A stretch of 12,771 bases of DNA from Bacillota bacterium (GCA_023416745.1 JAEZHF010000094.1:1-12771), one strand, 5' to 3'; positions 1-6,387 are shown, numbered from the stretch's first letter. Numbers and translations are program-made. The notes: a model not told the origin generated them from the letters alone.

Positions 1-35
1 CCGTTATCATTATGAGCGTCCGCCGCAATCCATGA
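1..35 (+). CDS. 3' end of an unidentified upstream gene (partial)
   Basis: The frame beginning at base 3 reads VIIMSVRRNP and stops at TGA 33-35. That stop overlaps the ATG (32-34) of the next gene in the arrangement ATGA. The next gene has no visible Shine-Dalgarno site, so this overlap suggests it is translated by coupling to an upstream gene. Only about ten codons are visible and I cannot name the product. Confidence 0.4.
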   Translation, partial: VIIMSVRRNP

Positions 36-1225
36 ACCGCAGGGTGACGGTGAGGCGCAAACCAAAGCTGAAGTTCTACCTGTATCTGCTTGCGGCAGTG
101 GCGGCAGCAGCGGTAACGCTGTTTCTGGTGCTGCGGGGCCAGCCTACGGCACCGGTGGAATGGGCCAGCACGGAATTCAGCGCCAAATATGACATGCTTG
201 TATTGCGCAGTGAGGTCGTCTACGAGGCTAAGAATTACGGTAAAACGGATTTTATTGCGGTGGAAGGCCAGCATGTGGACGAGGGAGACCCCATCATCGA
301 GGTATACGAATGGGGTTACAACGATGAGACGCTGTCCATATTGCTGGATCTGCAAAAGACGATACTGGATTATCAGACAAACGAACTGCAGGCGGGCATC
401 ATCGATGAGCAGCTCAACGATATAAACAGCAACATTGACGCCAAGGCCAAAGAGATCGAGCAGGCGGTGGCTGACGGTGAGCTGAACAGGACGCTGCCGC
501 TTGAGCGTGAAATGGCTGCGCTGCTGGATGAGCGTATGACTTACCAGAAGAGCTCTGTCATGCCGGACGACACGCTGCGCGGGTATTATTCAGAGGAGAC
601 GGAGCTGCTGACACAGATTGCCGGATGGCGCACCAGCCTCAACGCCAAGGAGAGCGGCACCGTCAGTTTCTACTTTGACGGGTGTGAAGCGCTGATGACC
701 AAGGACAACATCGGGCGTTTCACCAAGAAGACATTGCAAGAAGTTGAAGCGGGCAAAACGGTGAAGACTGATGAAGAGGATCAGGCGACCGCACCGCTGT
801 ATCGCGTTGTCGATGAAAACGAATGGTATGTGGTAATGCTGAGTGAGAAAAAGATACCCGAAATGTATGTGGGAAACGCTTTTTCGCTCGTTTTTGATGA
901 TTATCTGGAAACTCAGTATACCGGCGTGGTTTTTAATACAACAAAGCTTGAAAATAATGACGGCTATGTGTATACTATACTGATACAGGATAATATTGGC
1001 CCTTTGCTGGGCGACAGGCGCGTATCAGCCAGGCTGTACAACATCCAGGAAGGGCTTCGCATTCCGGCAGGCTGTGTGAAGACTTCTGATGAGGTGGATT
1101 ACGTGGAGACCGCGGACGGGCAGATCGTACCGGTGGTGGTTGTCGCCGACGATGGGGGTTATGTATTTGTAAAAACCTATGAAGGGCAGCCGACGCTCGA
1201 TGTGGGACAGCTTATCAGGGAATAG
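32..1225 (+). CDS. HlyD-family membrane-anchored adaptor-like protein
   Basis: A 397-residue protein with a basic N-terminus (MNRRVTVRRKPK) and a single membrane segment at about residues 14-36. The rest probably lies outside the membrane. Residues ~45-90 look like the first half of a biotinyl/lipoyl-like hairpin domain (pattern V..G..V..GDPI..V). A helical, coiled-coil-prone stretch follows at ~95-180. Around 205-220, ESGTVSFYFDGCE resembles the second lipoyl half. The C-terminal part is beta-rich. This is the layout of HlyD/membrane-fusion adaptors. In Gram-positives there is no outer membrane to bridge, so the role is unclear; it could serve an export pump or the envelope. No ABC transporter is visible nearby. 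The start has no SD and overlaps the previous stop, implying translational coupling. It lies 32 nt before yggS. Family assignment is fairly safe; function is unknown. Confidence 0.75.
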   Translation: MNRRVTVRRKPKLKFYLYLLAAVAAAAVTLFLVLRGQPTAPVEWASTEFSAKYDMLVLRSEVVYEAKNYGKTDFIAVEGQHVDEGDPIIEVYEWGYNDETLSILLDLQKTILDYQTNELQAGIIDEQLNDINSNIDAKAKEIEQAVADGELNRTLPLEREMAALLDERMTYQKSSVMPDDTLRGYYSEETELLTQIAGWRTSLNAKESGTVSFYFDGCEALMTKDNIGRFTKKTLQEVEAGKTVKTDEEDQATAPLYRVVDENEWYVVMLSEKKIPEMYVGNAFSLVFDDYLETQYTGVVFNTTKLENNDGYVYTILIQDNIGPLLGDRRVSARLYNIQEGLRIPAGCVKTSDEVDYVETADGQIVPVVVVADDGGYVFVKTYEGQPTLDVGQLIRE

Positions 1226-1232
1226 TCGATGG

Positions 1233-1249
1233 CACCTTGACCAAAGGTG
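1233..1249 (+). promoter_or_regulatory. Small hairpin covering the yggS ribosome binding site
   Basis: CACCTT (1233-1238) and AAGGTG (1244-1249) are perfectly complementary with a 5-nt loop. The right arm is the likely Shine-Dalgarno sequence (AAGGTGG, 7 nt before ATG 1258). In RNA the stem could hide the ribosome site and make translation conditional. A short stem like this can also arise by chance. Confidence 0.35.
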
Positions 1250-1257
1250 GGGGATAG

Positions 1258-1944
1258 ATGACCAGCATTGAACACAACATCAGAATGATCGAAGAGAGGG
1301 TTGATGCCAGCGCAAGAAAAACAGGCAGGAGTCGCAGCGATATCACTATCATAGCGGTCAGCAAGACGGTGGACGCCGCTGCAGTATCCGAGGCAATAAA
1401 AGCTGGGATACTGAATTTTGGCGAAAACCGGGTGCAGGAATATCTCAAAAAACGTGAGGTTTTGGGAGATGGCTGCATCTGGCATATCATCGGGCCGCTG
1501 CAGACCAACAAAGTCAAGTATTTGACTGACGGAGGTGTGCATTTGCTGCACTCATTGGACAGGGTCACATTAGCGCAGGAGATTCAAAGACAGTGCCATA
1601 TAAAAGGCACGCAGCTTGGTGCGCTTGTGCAGCTCAACATCGCCAAAGAACCGACGAAATCCGGCATATACGAAGAGGAGCTGGAACAATTTTTAGAGCA
1701 GTTGTCTGATATGAGGAGCATCCACATCAAAGGATTGATGGCGATACCGCCGGCAGTCAGTGATGCGGGTGATAACAGACAGTATTTCGAAAGAATGCGC
1801 ATGCTCTATGATCGTTTTAGAAAAGTGTATACCGGGTTTGAATACCTTTCGATGGGTATGTCGGACGATTTTGAAGCCGCCATAGAGGAAGGCTCAAATG
1901 TGGTCAGGATCGGCACGGCCGTATTTGGGGCGAGGTCAAATTAA
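1258..1944 (+). CDS. yggS: YggS/PLPBP family pyridoxal-phosphate homeostasis protein
   Basis: A 228-residue, single-domain PLP-binding TIM-barrel protein (YggS/YlmE/PROSC family, usual length ~225-235). These proteins bind pyridoxal 5'-phosphate and keep vitamin B6 and amino-acid pools balanced; no enzymatic activity is established. The PLP lysine is K36 in IIAVSKTV. Other family blocks are FGENRVQE (~56-63), the WHIIGPLQTNK segment (many relatives have IGHLQ, so Pro replaces His here), LVQLNIAKE, the TKSGI motif, IKGLMAIPP, and the C-terminal LSMGMSDDF and RIGTAVFG phosphate-binding parts. In Firmicutes it commonly sits directly before sepF, as here (24 nt gap), and may be co-transcribed with it. 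The SD is AAGGTGG/GGGGG just before ATG. Confidence 0.95.
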   Translation: MTSIEHNIRMIEERVDASARKTGRSRSDITIIAVSKTVDAAAVSEAIKAGILNFGENRVQEYLKKREVLGDGCIWHIIGPLQTNKVKYLTDGGVHLLHSLDRVTLAQEIQRQCHIKGTQLGALVQLNIAKEPTKSGIYEEELEQFLEQLSDMRSIHIKGLMAIPPAVSDAGDNRQYFERMRMLYDRFRKVYTGFEYLSMGMSDDFEAAIEEGSNVVRIGTAVFGARSN

Positions 1945-1968
1945 ATTATTCAGGGGGTTACAAATACT

Positions 1969-2430
1969 ATGGCGAGAGGTTTTTTTAACCGTATCTTAGA
2001 CGCGGTTGGCCTTGAGGAAGAAGAATTCGAAAATGACGAGATCATGGACGAAGAAGAAGAATTCTACGAAGAAGAGATGATGGAAGAGCCGGAAGAAAGA
2101 CTGCCCAAGCGCAAGCAAGGCAAGGTGGTCGGGCTTCCGAATTCCGCTTCGAAAATGCGCATGCTGGTGTTCCAGCCGTCCAGCTATGAAGAGGCAGAGT
2201 GCATCATCGACAATCTGAAGGCCAGAAAGCCGGTCATCATGAACCTTGATGAGATGGACGTGGAGCTGGGTCAGAGGATTCTGGATTTTGTCGGCGGCGC
2301 GGTGTATTCACTGGGCGGCGATATCAAGAAGGTGGCCAGAAGCATATTCGTTGTGGCGCCGTCCAATGTCGATATTGCACAGAATGCCGACGAGCGGAGC
2401 ACCCGTGATGGTTTTCGCAGATTTGACTGA
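1969..2430 (+). CDS. sepF: Cell division protein SepF
   Basis: A 153-residue SepF. Family members bind the C-terminal tail of FtsZ, assemble into arcs or rings, and attach the Z-ring to the membrane, working alongside or instead of FtsA. Residues 1-16 (MARGFFNRILDAVGL) form the expected amphipathic membrane-binding helix. Residues ~16-45 are an extremely acidic flexible linker. Residues ~62-140 are the conserved SepF/DUF552 core, including MRMLVFQPSSYEEA, PVIMNLDEMD and RILDFVGGAVYSLGG, followed by IFVVAPSNVDI. The SD is AGGGGG at 1952-1957, 11 nt before ATG. The neighbours YggS and DivIVA match the usual Firmicute division cluster. Length and domain order are normal. Confidence 0.96.
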   Translation: MARGFFNRILDAVGLEEEEFENDEIMDEEEEFYEEEMMEEPEERLPKRKQGKVVGLPNSASKMRMLVFQPSSYEEAECIIDNLKARKPVIMNLDEMDVELGQRILDFVGGAVYSLGGDIKKVARSIFVVAPSNVDIAQNADERSTRDGFRRFD

Positions 2431-2450
2431 TAAGCTTTATATGTGCTGAC

Positions 2451-2483
2451 CGACATGCCGCAGGCTGCGCTTGTGGCATGTCG
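2451..2483 (+). other. Strong hairpin between sepF and divIVA
   Basis: CGACATGCC (2451-2459) is perfectly complementary to GGCATGTCG (2475-2483). The inner bases extend the stem through G-U wobble pairs to a 3-nt loop (2466-2468), about 15 pairs in total. No run of T follows, so it is not a standard intrinsic terminator. It could be an RNA processing or stability element, or a weak attenuator. It occupies the 123-nt sepF-divIVA gap, in which I see no gene. Confidence 0.55.
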
Positions 2484-2553
2484 CGTATAGCCTTGGATCA
2501 AAAGGGGATATTAAAGCTATTGATCTGCGAAAAAGTGGGAAAGGGGTATAGGC

Positions 2554-3537
2554 GTGCCTTTATCGGTTAAGGATATACTGGAAAAAACATTTAAGCGTTC
2601 CTTTAAAGGATATGATGAAGATGAAGTCGACAAGTTTCTCGATCAGATTATCGACGAATTCAAAGAGCTTCAGAACGAAAATGCGATAATGAAGAATGAA
2701 CTGGCGACTCTAAGAGAACAGGCGCGGAAGGTCAAGGAAGCCGAAGACACTATCATGAACACGCTTGTTTCCGCTCAGAAATCCGCCGAACGCATCATCA
2801 ATGACGCATCGCGAAAAGCCGAGCTGGTGATCAGCAGTGCTGATACCACGGCTCGCAAGCGGGCAGAGCAGGCAACCAGAGAGCTTGCCGACGCGGAGGT
2901 TAAGCTGCAGGAGCTTAAAGGCTGCGCGCAGGGCTTTGCTACCAGCTTTGCCAACATGGTTAACGCGCAGGCTGCGCATTTTGAAAAAACATTTCGCAGT
3001 TACTTCGGGCAGGAAGAGCCGCCTTTTGGCGGCGGCATCAATACCGAGGCATTAAACCGCATCGACAAGGACATCACTCAGAGCTTAAGAGACATGCCCG
3101 GCTTGAATTTGCCGGATGTTTCTGATCTCGAAATGCAGCCCGAGCCGGCACTGGATATTCCGGAAAGTGTCTCTCTGCCGTTGGTAAAGGCAGAAGAGGC
3201 GGATGAGACTGCGGAAGATCAGGCGGGGTTCATGGAGCTTTACGAGATCAACAAGATGCTGGGCGCACTGGAATCTGGGGATCTCCCGTCGGCGTCGTCT
3301 GAAAACAAGCAGCCTGCGGAGGAAGAAGCGATAAAGCCTCAGCAGGATCGGCCGATTCAGCCTCCGGCGGATGCGCCCAAGGCAGCTCCTAAAAGCATCA
3401 GCGATTATAAGCCCAAGTATGATGATTATTCCTGGATATATGAGAACGATGACAAGCCGGACGACTTTTCGTTATCGTTCAAAGATCCTAAGGAAAAAGA
3501 AGACTTGAAGACCTTGATCGACGAGATCATCGACTGA
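2554..3537 (+). CDS. divIVA: DivIVA-domain septum/pole-localised scaffold protein
   Basis: A 327-residue DivIVA. These coiled-coil proteins bind strongly curved membrane at septa and poles and recruit division, wall-synthesis or chromosome-anchoring partners. The N-terminal lipid-binding domain is clear: residues 1-35 include SVKDILEKTFKRSFKGYDEDEVDKFLD in shorter conserved blocks (F-K-R, GYD-x-DEVD-x-FLD). A coiled coil spans ~30-130. Residues ~200-290 are rich in P, E and A and probably disordered. The tail ends in a distinctive aromatic/acidic segment (DDYSWIYENDD) and a charged helix. It is longer than B. subtilis DivIVA (164 residues), mostly through this C-terminal extension. The start is GTG, with SD AAAGGGG ending 7 nt upstream. 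It is followed by a terminator, so it probably ends the transcript. Confidence 0.92.
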   Translation: MPLSVKDILEKTFKRSFKGYDEDEVDKFLDQIIDEFKELQNENAIMKNELATLREQARKVKEAEDTIMNTLVSAQKSAERIINDASRKAELVISSADTTARKRAEQATRELADAEVKLQELKGCAQGFATSFANMVNAQAAHFEKTFRSYFGQEEPPFGGGINTEALNRIDKDITQSLRDMPGLNLPDVSDLEMQPEPALDIPESVSLPLVKAEEADETAEDQAGFMELYEINKMLGALESGDLPSASSENKQPAEEEAIKPQQDRPIQPPADAPKAAPKSISDYKPKYDDYSWIYENDDKPDDFSLSFKDPKEKEDLKTLIDEIID

Positions 3538-3549
3538 TAAGCTGTTTCT

Positions 3550-3580
3550 GCCTGAACGCCCGATAATGGGTGTTTTTGGC
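3550..3580 (+). terminator. Intrinsic terminator after divIVA
   Basis: AACGCCC (3555-3561) pairs with GGGTGTT (3568-3574), one G-U pair, loop GATAAT. A T run (3573-3577) follows directly. Outer GCC (3550-3552) and GGC (3578-3580) can extend the stem after a small internal loop. It sits 12 nt after the divIVA stop and before the next promoter, as expected for an operon end. Confidence 0.7.
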
Positions 3581-3610
3581 TTACTTATTTTTTACTTGAT
3601 ATGGTCTTGA

Positions 3611-3663
3611 GTAATTAATTGTTTACAAATGGTTCGGTTTTAGGCAATCAATTGTTTACAAAA
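3611..3663 (+). repeat. Pair of 20-bp direct repeats upstream of the glycosyltransferase promoter
   Basis: Bases 3611-3630 and 3644-3663 match at 17 of 20 positions and share the exact core AATTGTTTACAAA (3617-3629 and 3650-3662). The offset is 33 bp, about three helical turns, so both copies face the same side of the DNA. Each contains TTGT-TT-ACAA, a short dyad. The second copy ends 6 bp before the -35 box. This is the geometry of an activator or repressor binding pair. The protein is unknown. Confidence 0.6.
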
Positions 3664-3669
3664 TGCCGA

Positions 3670-3697
3670 TTGAAAAAGCGTAGGGGTTTGCTATAAT
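3670..3697 (+). promoter_or_regulatory. Promoter of the glycosyltransferase gene
   Basis: The -35 box is TTGAAA (3670-3675), spacer 16 nt, and the -10 is a perfect TATAAT (3692-3697) preceded by TGC (extended -10). Transcription would begin near 3704, so the TTG at 3701 cannot be the translation start. This supports the ATG at 3749. Confidence 0.8.
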
Positions 3698-3703
3698 GAT
3701 TTG

Positions 3704-3722
3704 GGTTCGCGCGGGGGGAACC
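3704..3722 (+). promoter_or_regulatory. Hairpin at the 5' end of the glycosyltransferase mRNA
   Basis: GGTTC (3704-3708) pairs with GAACC (3718-3722) around a G-rich loop. It lies at the predicted transcription start, so the message would begin with a stem, which could protect the 5' end. The SD AGGGAGG (3731-3737) remains free. Confidence 0.35.
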
Positions 3723-3748
3723 GCGGATCCAGGGAGGCTATACAAGGG

Positions 3749-4930
3749 ATGAACATCACAATCGGCCAGTTTAATGAATCGTTTCCGCCCATTGTGGACG
3801 GAGTTGCCAACGTGGTTAAGAATTACGCCCACTGGATGAACAAGAAATACGGCTCCTGCTGTGTGGTCACGCCCAAGTATCCGGATGCGATTGACGATTA
3901 CGAGTATCCGGTATACCGATATTCTTCCGTAAAGGTACCCACGCGGCACGAATACCGTTTTGGGCTGCCGCAGATGCATACGTCATTTTGGCTAGATCTT
4001 AAAAAGATACCGTTCGATATTGTGCATGCCCATTGCCCTTTTACTTCCGGTCTGGCCGCGAAAAGCATTGCCCGCAAACGAGACATTCCCTTTGTTGCGA
4101 CGTTCCATTCAAAATATAAGGATGACTTTAAGGCGGCGCTCAAATCGGATAAGATCGTAGAGGGCGTCCTTCAGATGATTGCCTCTTTTTACGAATCGGC
4201 CGACGAGGTCTGGACGGTCAACGATGCGTCCGTGGAAACGCTGCGCGAATACGGATATGAAGGCGACGTTTATATTATGGAAAACGGATGCGATATAGAC
4301 ATCCGGTACCGCAGCCCGCAGAAGGACGAAATCGTCAACAGCCGGTTTGGAATCGACTCTGAGACGCCGCTTTTTCTTTATATCGGGCAGCATATCTGGC
4401 AGAAGAACCTCAAGATGGTGATCGAAGCCTTGGGGCGGGTCCACAAAGAAGGTGCCAAATTCCATATGCTCTTTGTGGGCGACGGCGCGCGCCGCGCCGA
4501 TATGGAGAGCATGGTGTGCGAACTCGGCATGAAAGACAAGGTTACATTTGCAGGCCGCATACAGGACCGGGAACTGATTGCTGACATCTATCTGCGCTGC
4601 AGTGCGATGCTTTTTCCTTCGCTTTATGACACGTCGTCGCTGGTGCCGCGCGAAGCGGCTGCCTGCGGCTGCCCCACCGTTTTTGTGCGCGGTTCCAGCA
4701 CATCTCAGGGAGTTACGGACCAGAACGGCTTTTTGATACAAAATAATGCTGCGTCTCTCTCTGAGGTGATCAGATTTATCATCCACAACCCGCAAAAGGC
4801 TTTCGAGGCAGGAGAAGCGGCGCGCACATCGCTTTATCGCAGCTGGGAAAACGCGATAGATGTGGCATATCAGCGCTACCTTTATTTAATTGACTTAAAG
4901 AAGAGTCAGGCCATTAAAAGGGCGGAGTGA
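3749..4930 (+). CDS. GT4-family glycosyltransferase (probably membrane-lipid or envelope glycan)
   Basis: A 393-residue GT-B fold, retaining glycosyltransferase of family GT4. The N-terminal acceptor domain shows NESFPPIVDGVANVV (residues 9-23), like the glycine loop of diacylglycerol glucosyltransferases. HAHCPFTSG (~92-100) and VATFHSKYKDDF (~112-123) resemble the conserved histidine region of that subgroup. The C-terminal donor domain has LFLYIGQHIWQKN and LFVGDGARR. The sugar-nucleotide EX7E motif appears as D294-X7-E302 (YDTSSLVPREAAACG), with Asp for the first Glu. Possible products are glycosyl-diacylglycerols or lipid-linked glycans; the sequence alone does not decide. The start is ATG 3749, with SD AGGGAGG 11 nt upstream; the longer TTG-started frame begins before the predicted transcript. 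It has its own promoter and lies upstream of a polytopic flippase-like gene, a pairing that suggests a joint envelope role. Confidence 0.85.
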   Translation: MNITIGQFNESFPPIVDGVANVVKNYAHWMNKKYGSCCVVTPKYPDAIDDYEYPVYRYSSVKVPTRHEYRFGLPQMHTSFWLDLKKIPFDIVHAHCPFTSGLAAKSIARKRDIPFVATFHSKYKDDFKAALKSDKIVEGVLQMIASFYESADEVWTVNDASVETLREYGYEGDVYIMENGCDIDIRYRSPQKDEIVNSRFGIDSETPLFLYIGQHIWQKNLKMVIEALGRVHKEGAKFHMLFVGDGARRADMESMVCELGMKDKVTFAGRIQDRELIADIYLRCSAMLFPSLYDTSSLVPREAAACGCPTVFVRGSSTSQGVTDQNGFLIQNNAASLSEVIRFIIHNPQKAFEAGEAARTSLYRSWENAIDVAYQRYLYLIDLKKSQAIKRAE

Positions 4931-4985
4931 TATTCCCGGATTAAAAAACATAAAGCTTACAAGCTGATGCCCGGTTATTGAGAGC

Positions 4986-5037
4986 CTGACAGGGGGTTTC
5001 TTGATTTTTTCAGCCTGATCTGTTATGATGCTGTCAG
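4986..5037 (+). repeat. 7-bp inverted repeat flanking a promoter
   Basis: CTGACAG (4986-4992) and its exact reverse complement CTGTCAG (5031-5037) bracket the -35 and -10 boxes of the next gene; the right arm covers the likely transcription start. This could be a split operator for a looping or dimeric repressor. A 7-bp match over this distance can also be chance. Confidence 0.35.
5001..5029 (+). promoter_or_regulatory. Promoter of the UPF0104-type membrane protein gene
   Basis: TTGATT (5001-5006), 17-nt spacer, TATGAT (5024-5029) preceded by TGT (extended -10). The predicted start near 5036 leaves a leader of about 20 nt before ATG 5055. The in-frame ATGs at 5025 and 5028 fall inside the -10 box and are not usable starts. 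Confidence 0.7.
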
Positions 5038-5054
5038 CGATTGGCGGAAGGTTA

Positions 5055-6107
5055 ATGAAAAAGAAAAAAACGCATTTATTCAGCTTCATATATATGGGCG
5101 TGACGATTGTAGCGATTATCGTCATTCTTTTGTTTGCGGCAGATCTTGAAGAGATCGGTCGGGCTTTGGAGAATTTTAATATCTGGTGGCTGTTTTCCTG
5201 TGTGGCCGCGCTGTTGCTGTACTGGCTGATGGACGCGCTGCTGCTGCACGATATCACAAAATATATGTACAAGAAAGAACCACTCCTGCAGTCCATAAAG
5301 GTTGGGCTTATTGGGCTTTATTATTGTGCATTGACTCCGTCGTCCACCGGCGGACAGCCGATGCAGGTGGTTTACATGCGCCGGAACAAGGTGCCGGTGG
5401 GCACGGCCACGTGCATCGTGTGTATTAAATTCGTTATCTATGAATTGTCTCTTTGCTCCATTTACATTGCCGGTATGTGCCTGCGCGGGGCTTATTTTTA
5501 TACCAACCACAATGAAGCGTTCTGGCTGGCGGTGCTTGGTTTTTTGGTAAATCTCGCAGCAGTGGTGTTCATCATTCTGACCATCATTAACAAAAAGCTG
5601 GTGATGAAGATCGGACGTGGACTGATTTCTCTGCTCTGCAGATTTAAAATTGTCAAAGCCAAGGATCGGACGATTGAAAACTTCGAACACACAATAGACG
5701 ATTATCACACAGCGGCAGCGTATATTTCCAAGTATAAACTGCGCGCATTGGGCTCGTACTTTATCTCTGTGCTGAATCTGTCGTTCCTGTTTGTCATACC
5801 GTACCTGATATATTTATCCTTTGGATATTCGGCGAACAACATCATAGACATTTTCACGATGGAGGCGATGCTGTTTTTGGCTGTGTCGTTTGTGCCGCTG
5901 CCCGGCGCGGCCGGAGCCTCCGAAGGCGGGTTCGTTCTGTTTTTTACACCATTTTTTGGGCAAAGCGTTGTGGCGGTTGCGATGCTGATCTGGCGTTTCC
6001 TCACCTATTACATGATGCTGATTGTGGGCAGCTTGCTGGTGGTGTTTGACGAAGTGATCTCCATCAAGCGCTTGAAGAGGCGGACGGACGCCGACATACC
6101 CGAGTGA
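5055..6107 (+). CDS. Polytopic flippase-like protein, LPG-synthase transmembrane (UPF0104/YbhN) family
   Basis: A 350-residue integral membrane protein with a lysine-rich start (MKKKKTH) and about eight hydrophobic segments. Family hallmarks are LTPSSTGGQPMQVVYMRR (~93-110) and PLPGAAGASEGGF (~280-292), both typical of the lysylphosphatidylglycerol synthase transmembrane region family (also called flippase-like or UPF0104). It lacks the soluble aminoacyl-transferase domain of MprF, so it should not make lysyl-PG itself. Members of this family are thought to move or modify polar lipids. Next to a GT4 enzyme, a role in handling a glycolipid is plausible (inference). ATG 5055 has GGAAGG at 5046-5051 and is downstream of the predicted transcription start. 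It has its own promoter, 124 nt after the glycosyltransferase stop. Confidence 0.85.
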   Translation: MKKKKTHLFSFIYMGVTIVAIIVILLFAADLEEIGRALENFNIWWLFSCVAALLLYWLMDALLLHDITKYMYKKEPLLQSIKVGLIGLYYCALTPSSTGGQPMQVVYMRRNKVPVGTATCIVCIKFVIYELSLCSIYIAGMCLRGAYFYTNHNEAFWLAVLGFLVNLAAVVFIILTIINKKLVMKIGRGLISLLCRFKIVKAKDRTIENFEHTIDDYHTAAAYISKYKLRALGSYFISVLNLSFLFVIPYLIYLSFGYSANNIIDIFTMEAMLFLAVSFVPLPGAAGASEGGFVLFFTPFFGQSVVAVAMLIWRFLTYYMMLIVGSLLVVFDEVISIKRLKRRTDADIPE

Positions 6108-6108
6108 G

Positions 6109-6263
6109 TTCATTGCATGGATGGCCATGTACGCTTTTTGCCAACGAGAAAGACCCCATCGATCTCATCAGGATGAAAAAGGTTTGCGTGAGCTGGAAGT
6201 GGTGCTGGACGACTGCGAGGGCGCGGCCGGCGTGTGGAAGGCATTATCATCACCAAAACATGA
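6109..6263 (+). pseudogene. Decayed C-terminal remnant of a DUF47/PhoU-like phosphate regulator
   Basis: No single frame is convincing, but three frames join into one protein end. Frame at 6109: FIAWMAM. After restoring two bases near 6130 (an Arg codon): TLFANEKDPIDLIRMK. After one T near 6184 (GTTT to GTTTT): VLRELEVVLDDCEGAAG. After one G near 6235 (GTGTGG to GTGGTGG): VVEGIIITKT and stop TGA 6261-6263. All three changes move the frame the required way. The result has the hallmark C-terminus of the DUF47 (PhoU-like, TIGR00153-type) family as I recall it: AMR-LF...KDPI..IK, LE...D.CE..A..VEGI..K. Intact members are ~205 residues and usually accompany a phosphate transporter. Only ~55 codons remain, beginning right after the preceding gene's stop, so most of the gene has been deleted. 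No start codon or SD fits an intact short gene. Confidence 0.65.
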
Positions 6264-6328
6264 TGAAGCGTCATTGGCCAGCCGCAAGCCCTCTCCGAAA
6301 AGAAGCCTCATTTTGGAGCAATTAATTA
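6264..6328 (+). other. Non-coding gap with an imperfect stem before the rpsB promoter
   Basis: CTCC-AAAA (6293-6301, one bulged G) can pair with TTTTGGAG (6311-6318) around a 9-nt loop. No clear T tract follows. It may be a worn terminator belonging to the lost upstream gene. The AT-rich stretch 6318-6330 resembles an UP element and also matches 11 of 13 bases of the repeat before the glycosyltransferase promoter. Confidence 0.35.
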
Positions 6329-6357
6329 TTGATTATCGAAAAACCCTGTGCTATAAT
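6329..6357 (+). promoter_or_regulatory. Promoter of the rpsB operon
   Basis: TTGATT (6329-6334), 17-nt spacer, perfect TATAAT (6352-6357) preceded by TGC (extended -10), with AT-rich sequence just upstream. Predicted start is near 6364, leaving a ~100-nt leader before rpsB. A strong promoter is expected for ribosomal protein S2 and EF-Ts. Confidence 0.8.
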
Positions 6358-6387
6358 CCACAATGTATGTCACACCATCGCCGATTT

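Noticed and set aside
3701..3748. TTG start extending the glycosyltransferase by 16 residues
   Set aside because: It lies at or before the predicted transcription start and has no SD. ATG 3749 begins the conserved fold.
4109..4795. 228-codon open frame on the - strand inside the glycosyltransferase gene
   Set aside because: Antisense shadow of a clear GT4 coding region; no domain pattern.
4931..4985. Possible terminator between the glycosyltransferase and flippase-like genes
   Set aside because: Only very short stems (such as AGCT/AGCT with a 4-nt loop) are visible, and T runs are not next to a stable hairpin.
5025..5054. ATG start extending the flippase-like protein by 10 residues
   Set aside because: The ATG is part of the -10 box; ATG 5055 has an SD and a typical basic start.
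6104..6325. 73-codon GTG-started frame overlapping the flippase-like stop
   Set aside because: Only ~16 codons (TLFANEKDPID region) look coding and the rest is noise. It is another frame of the same remnant.
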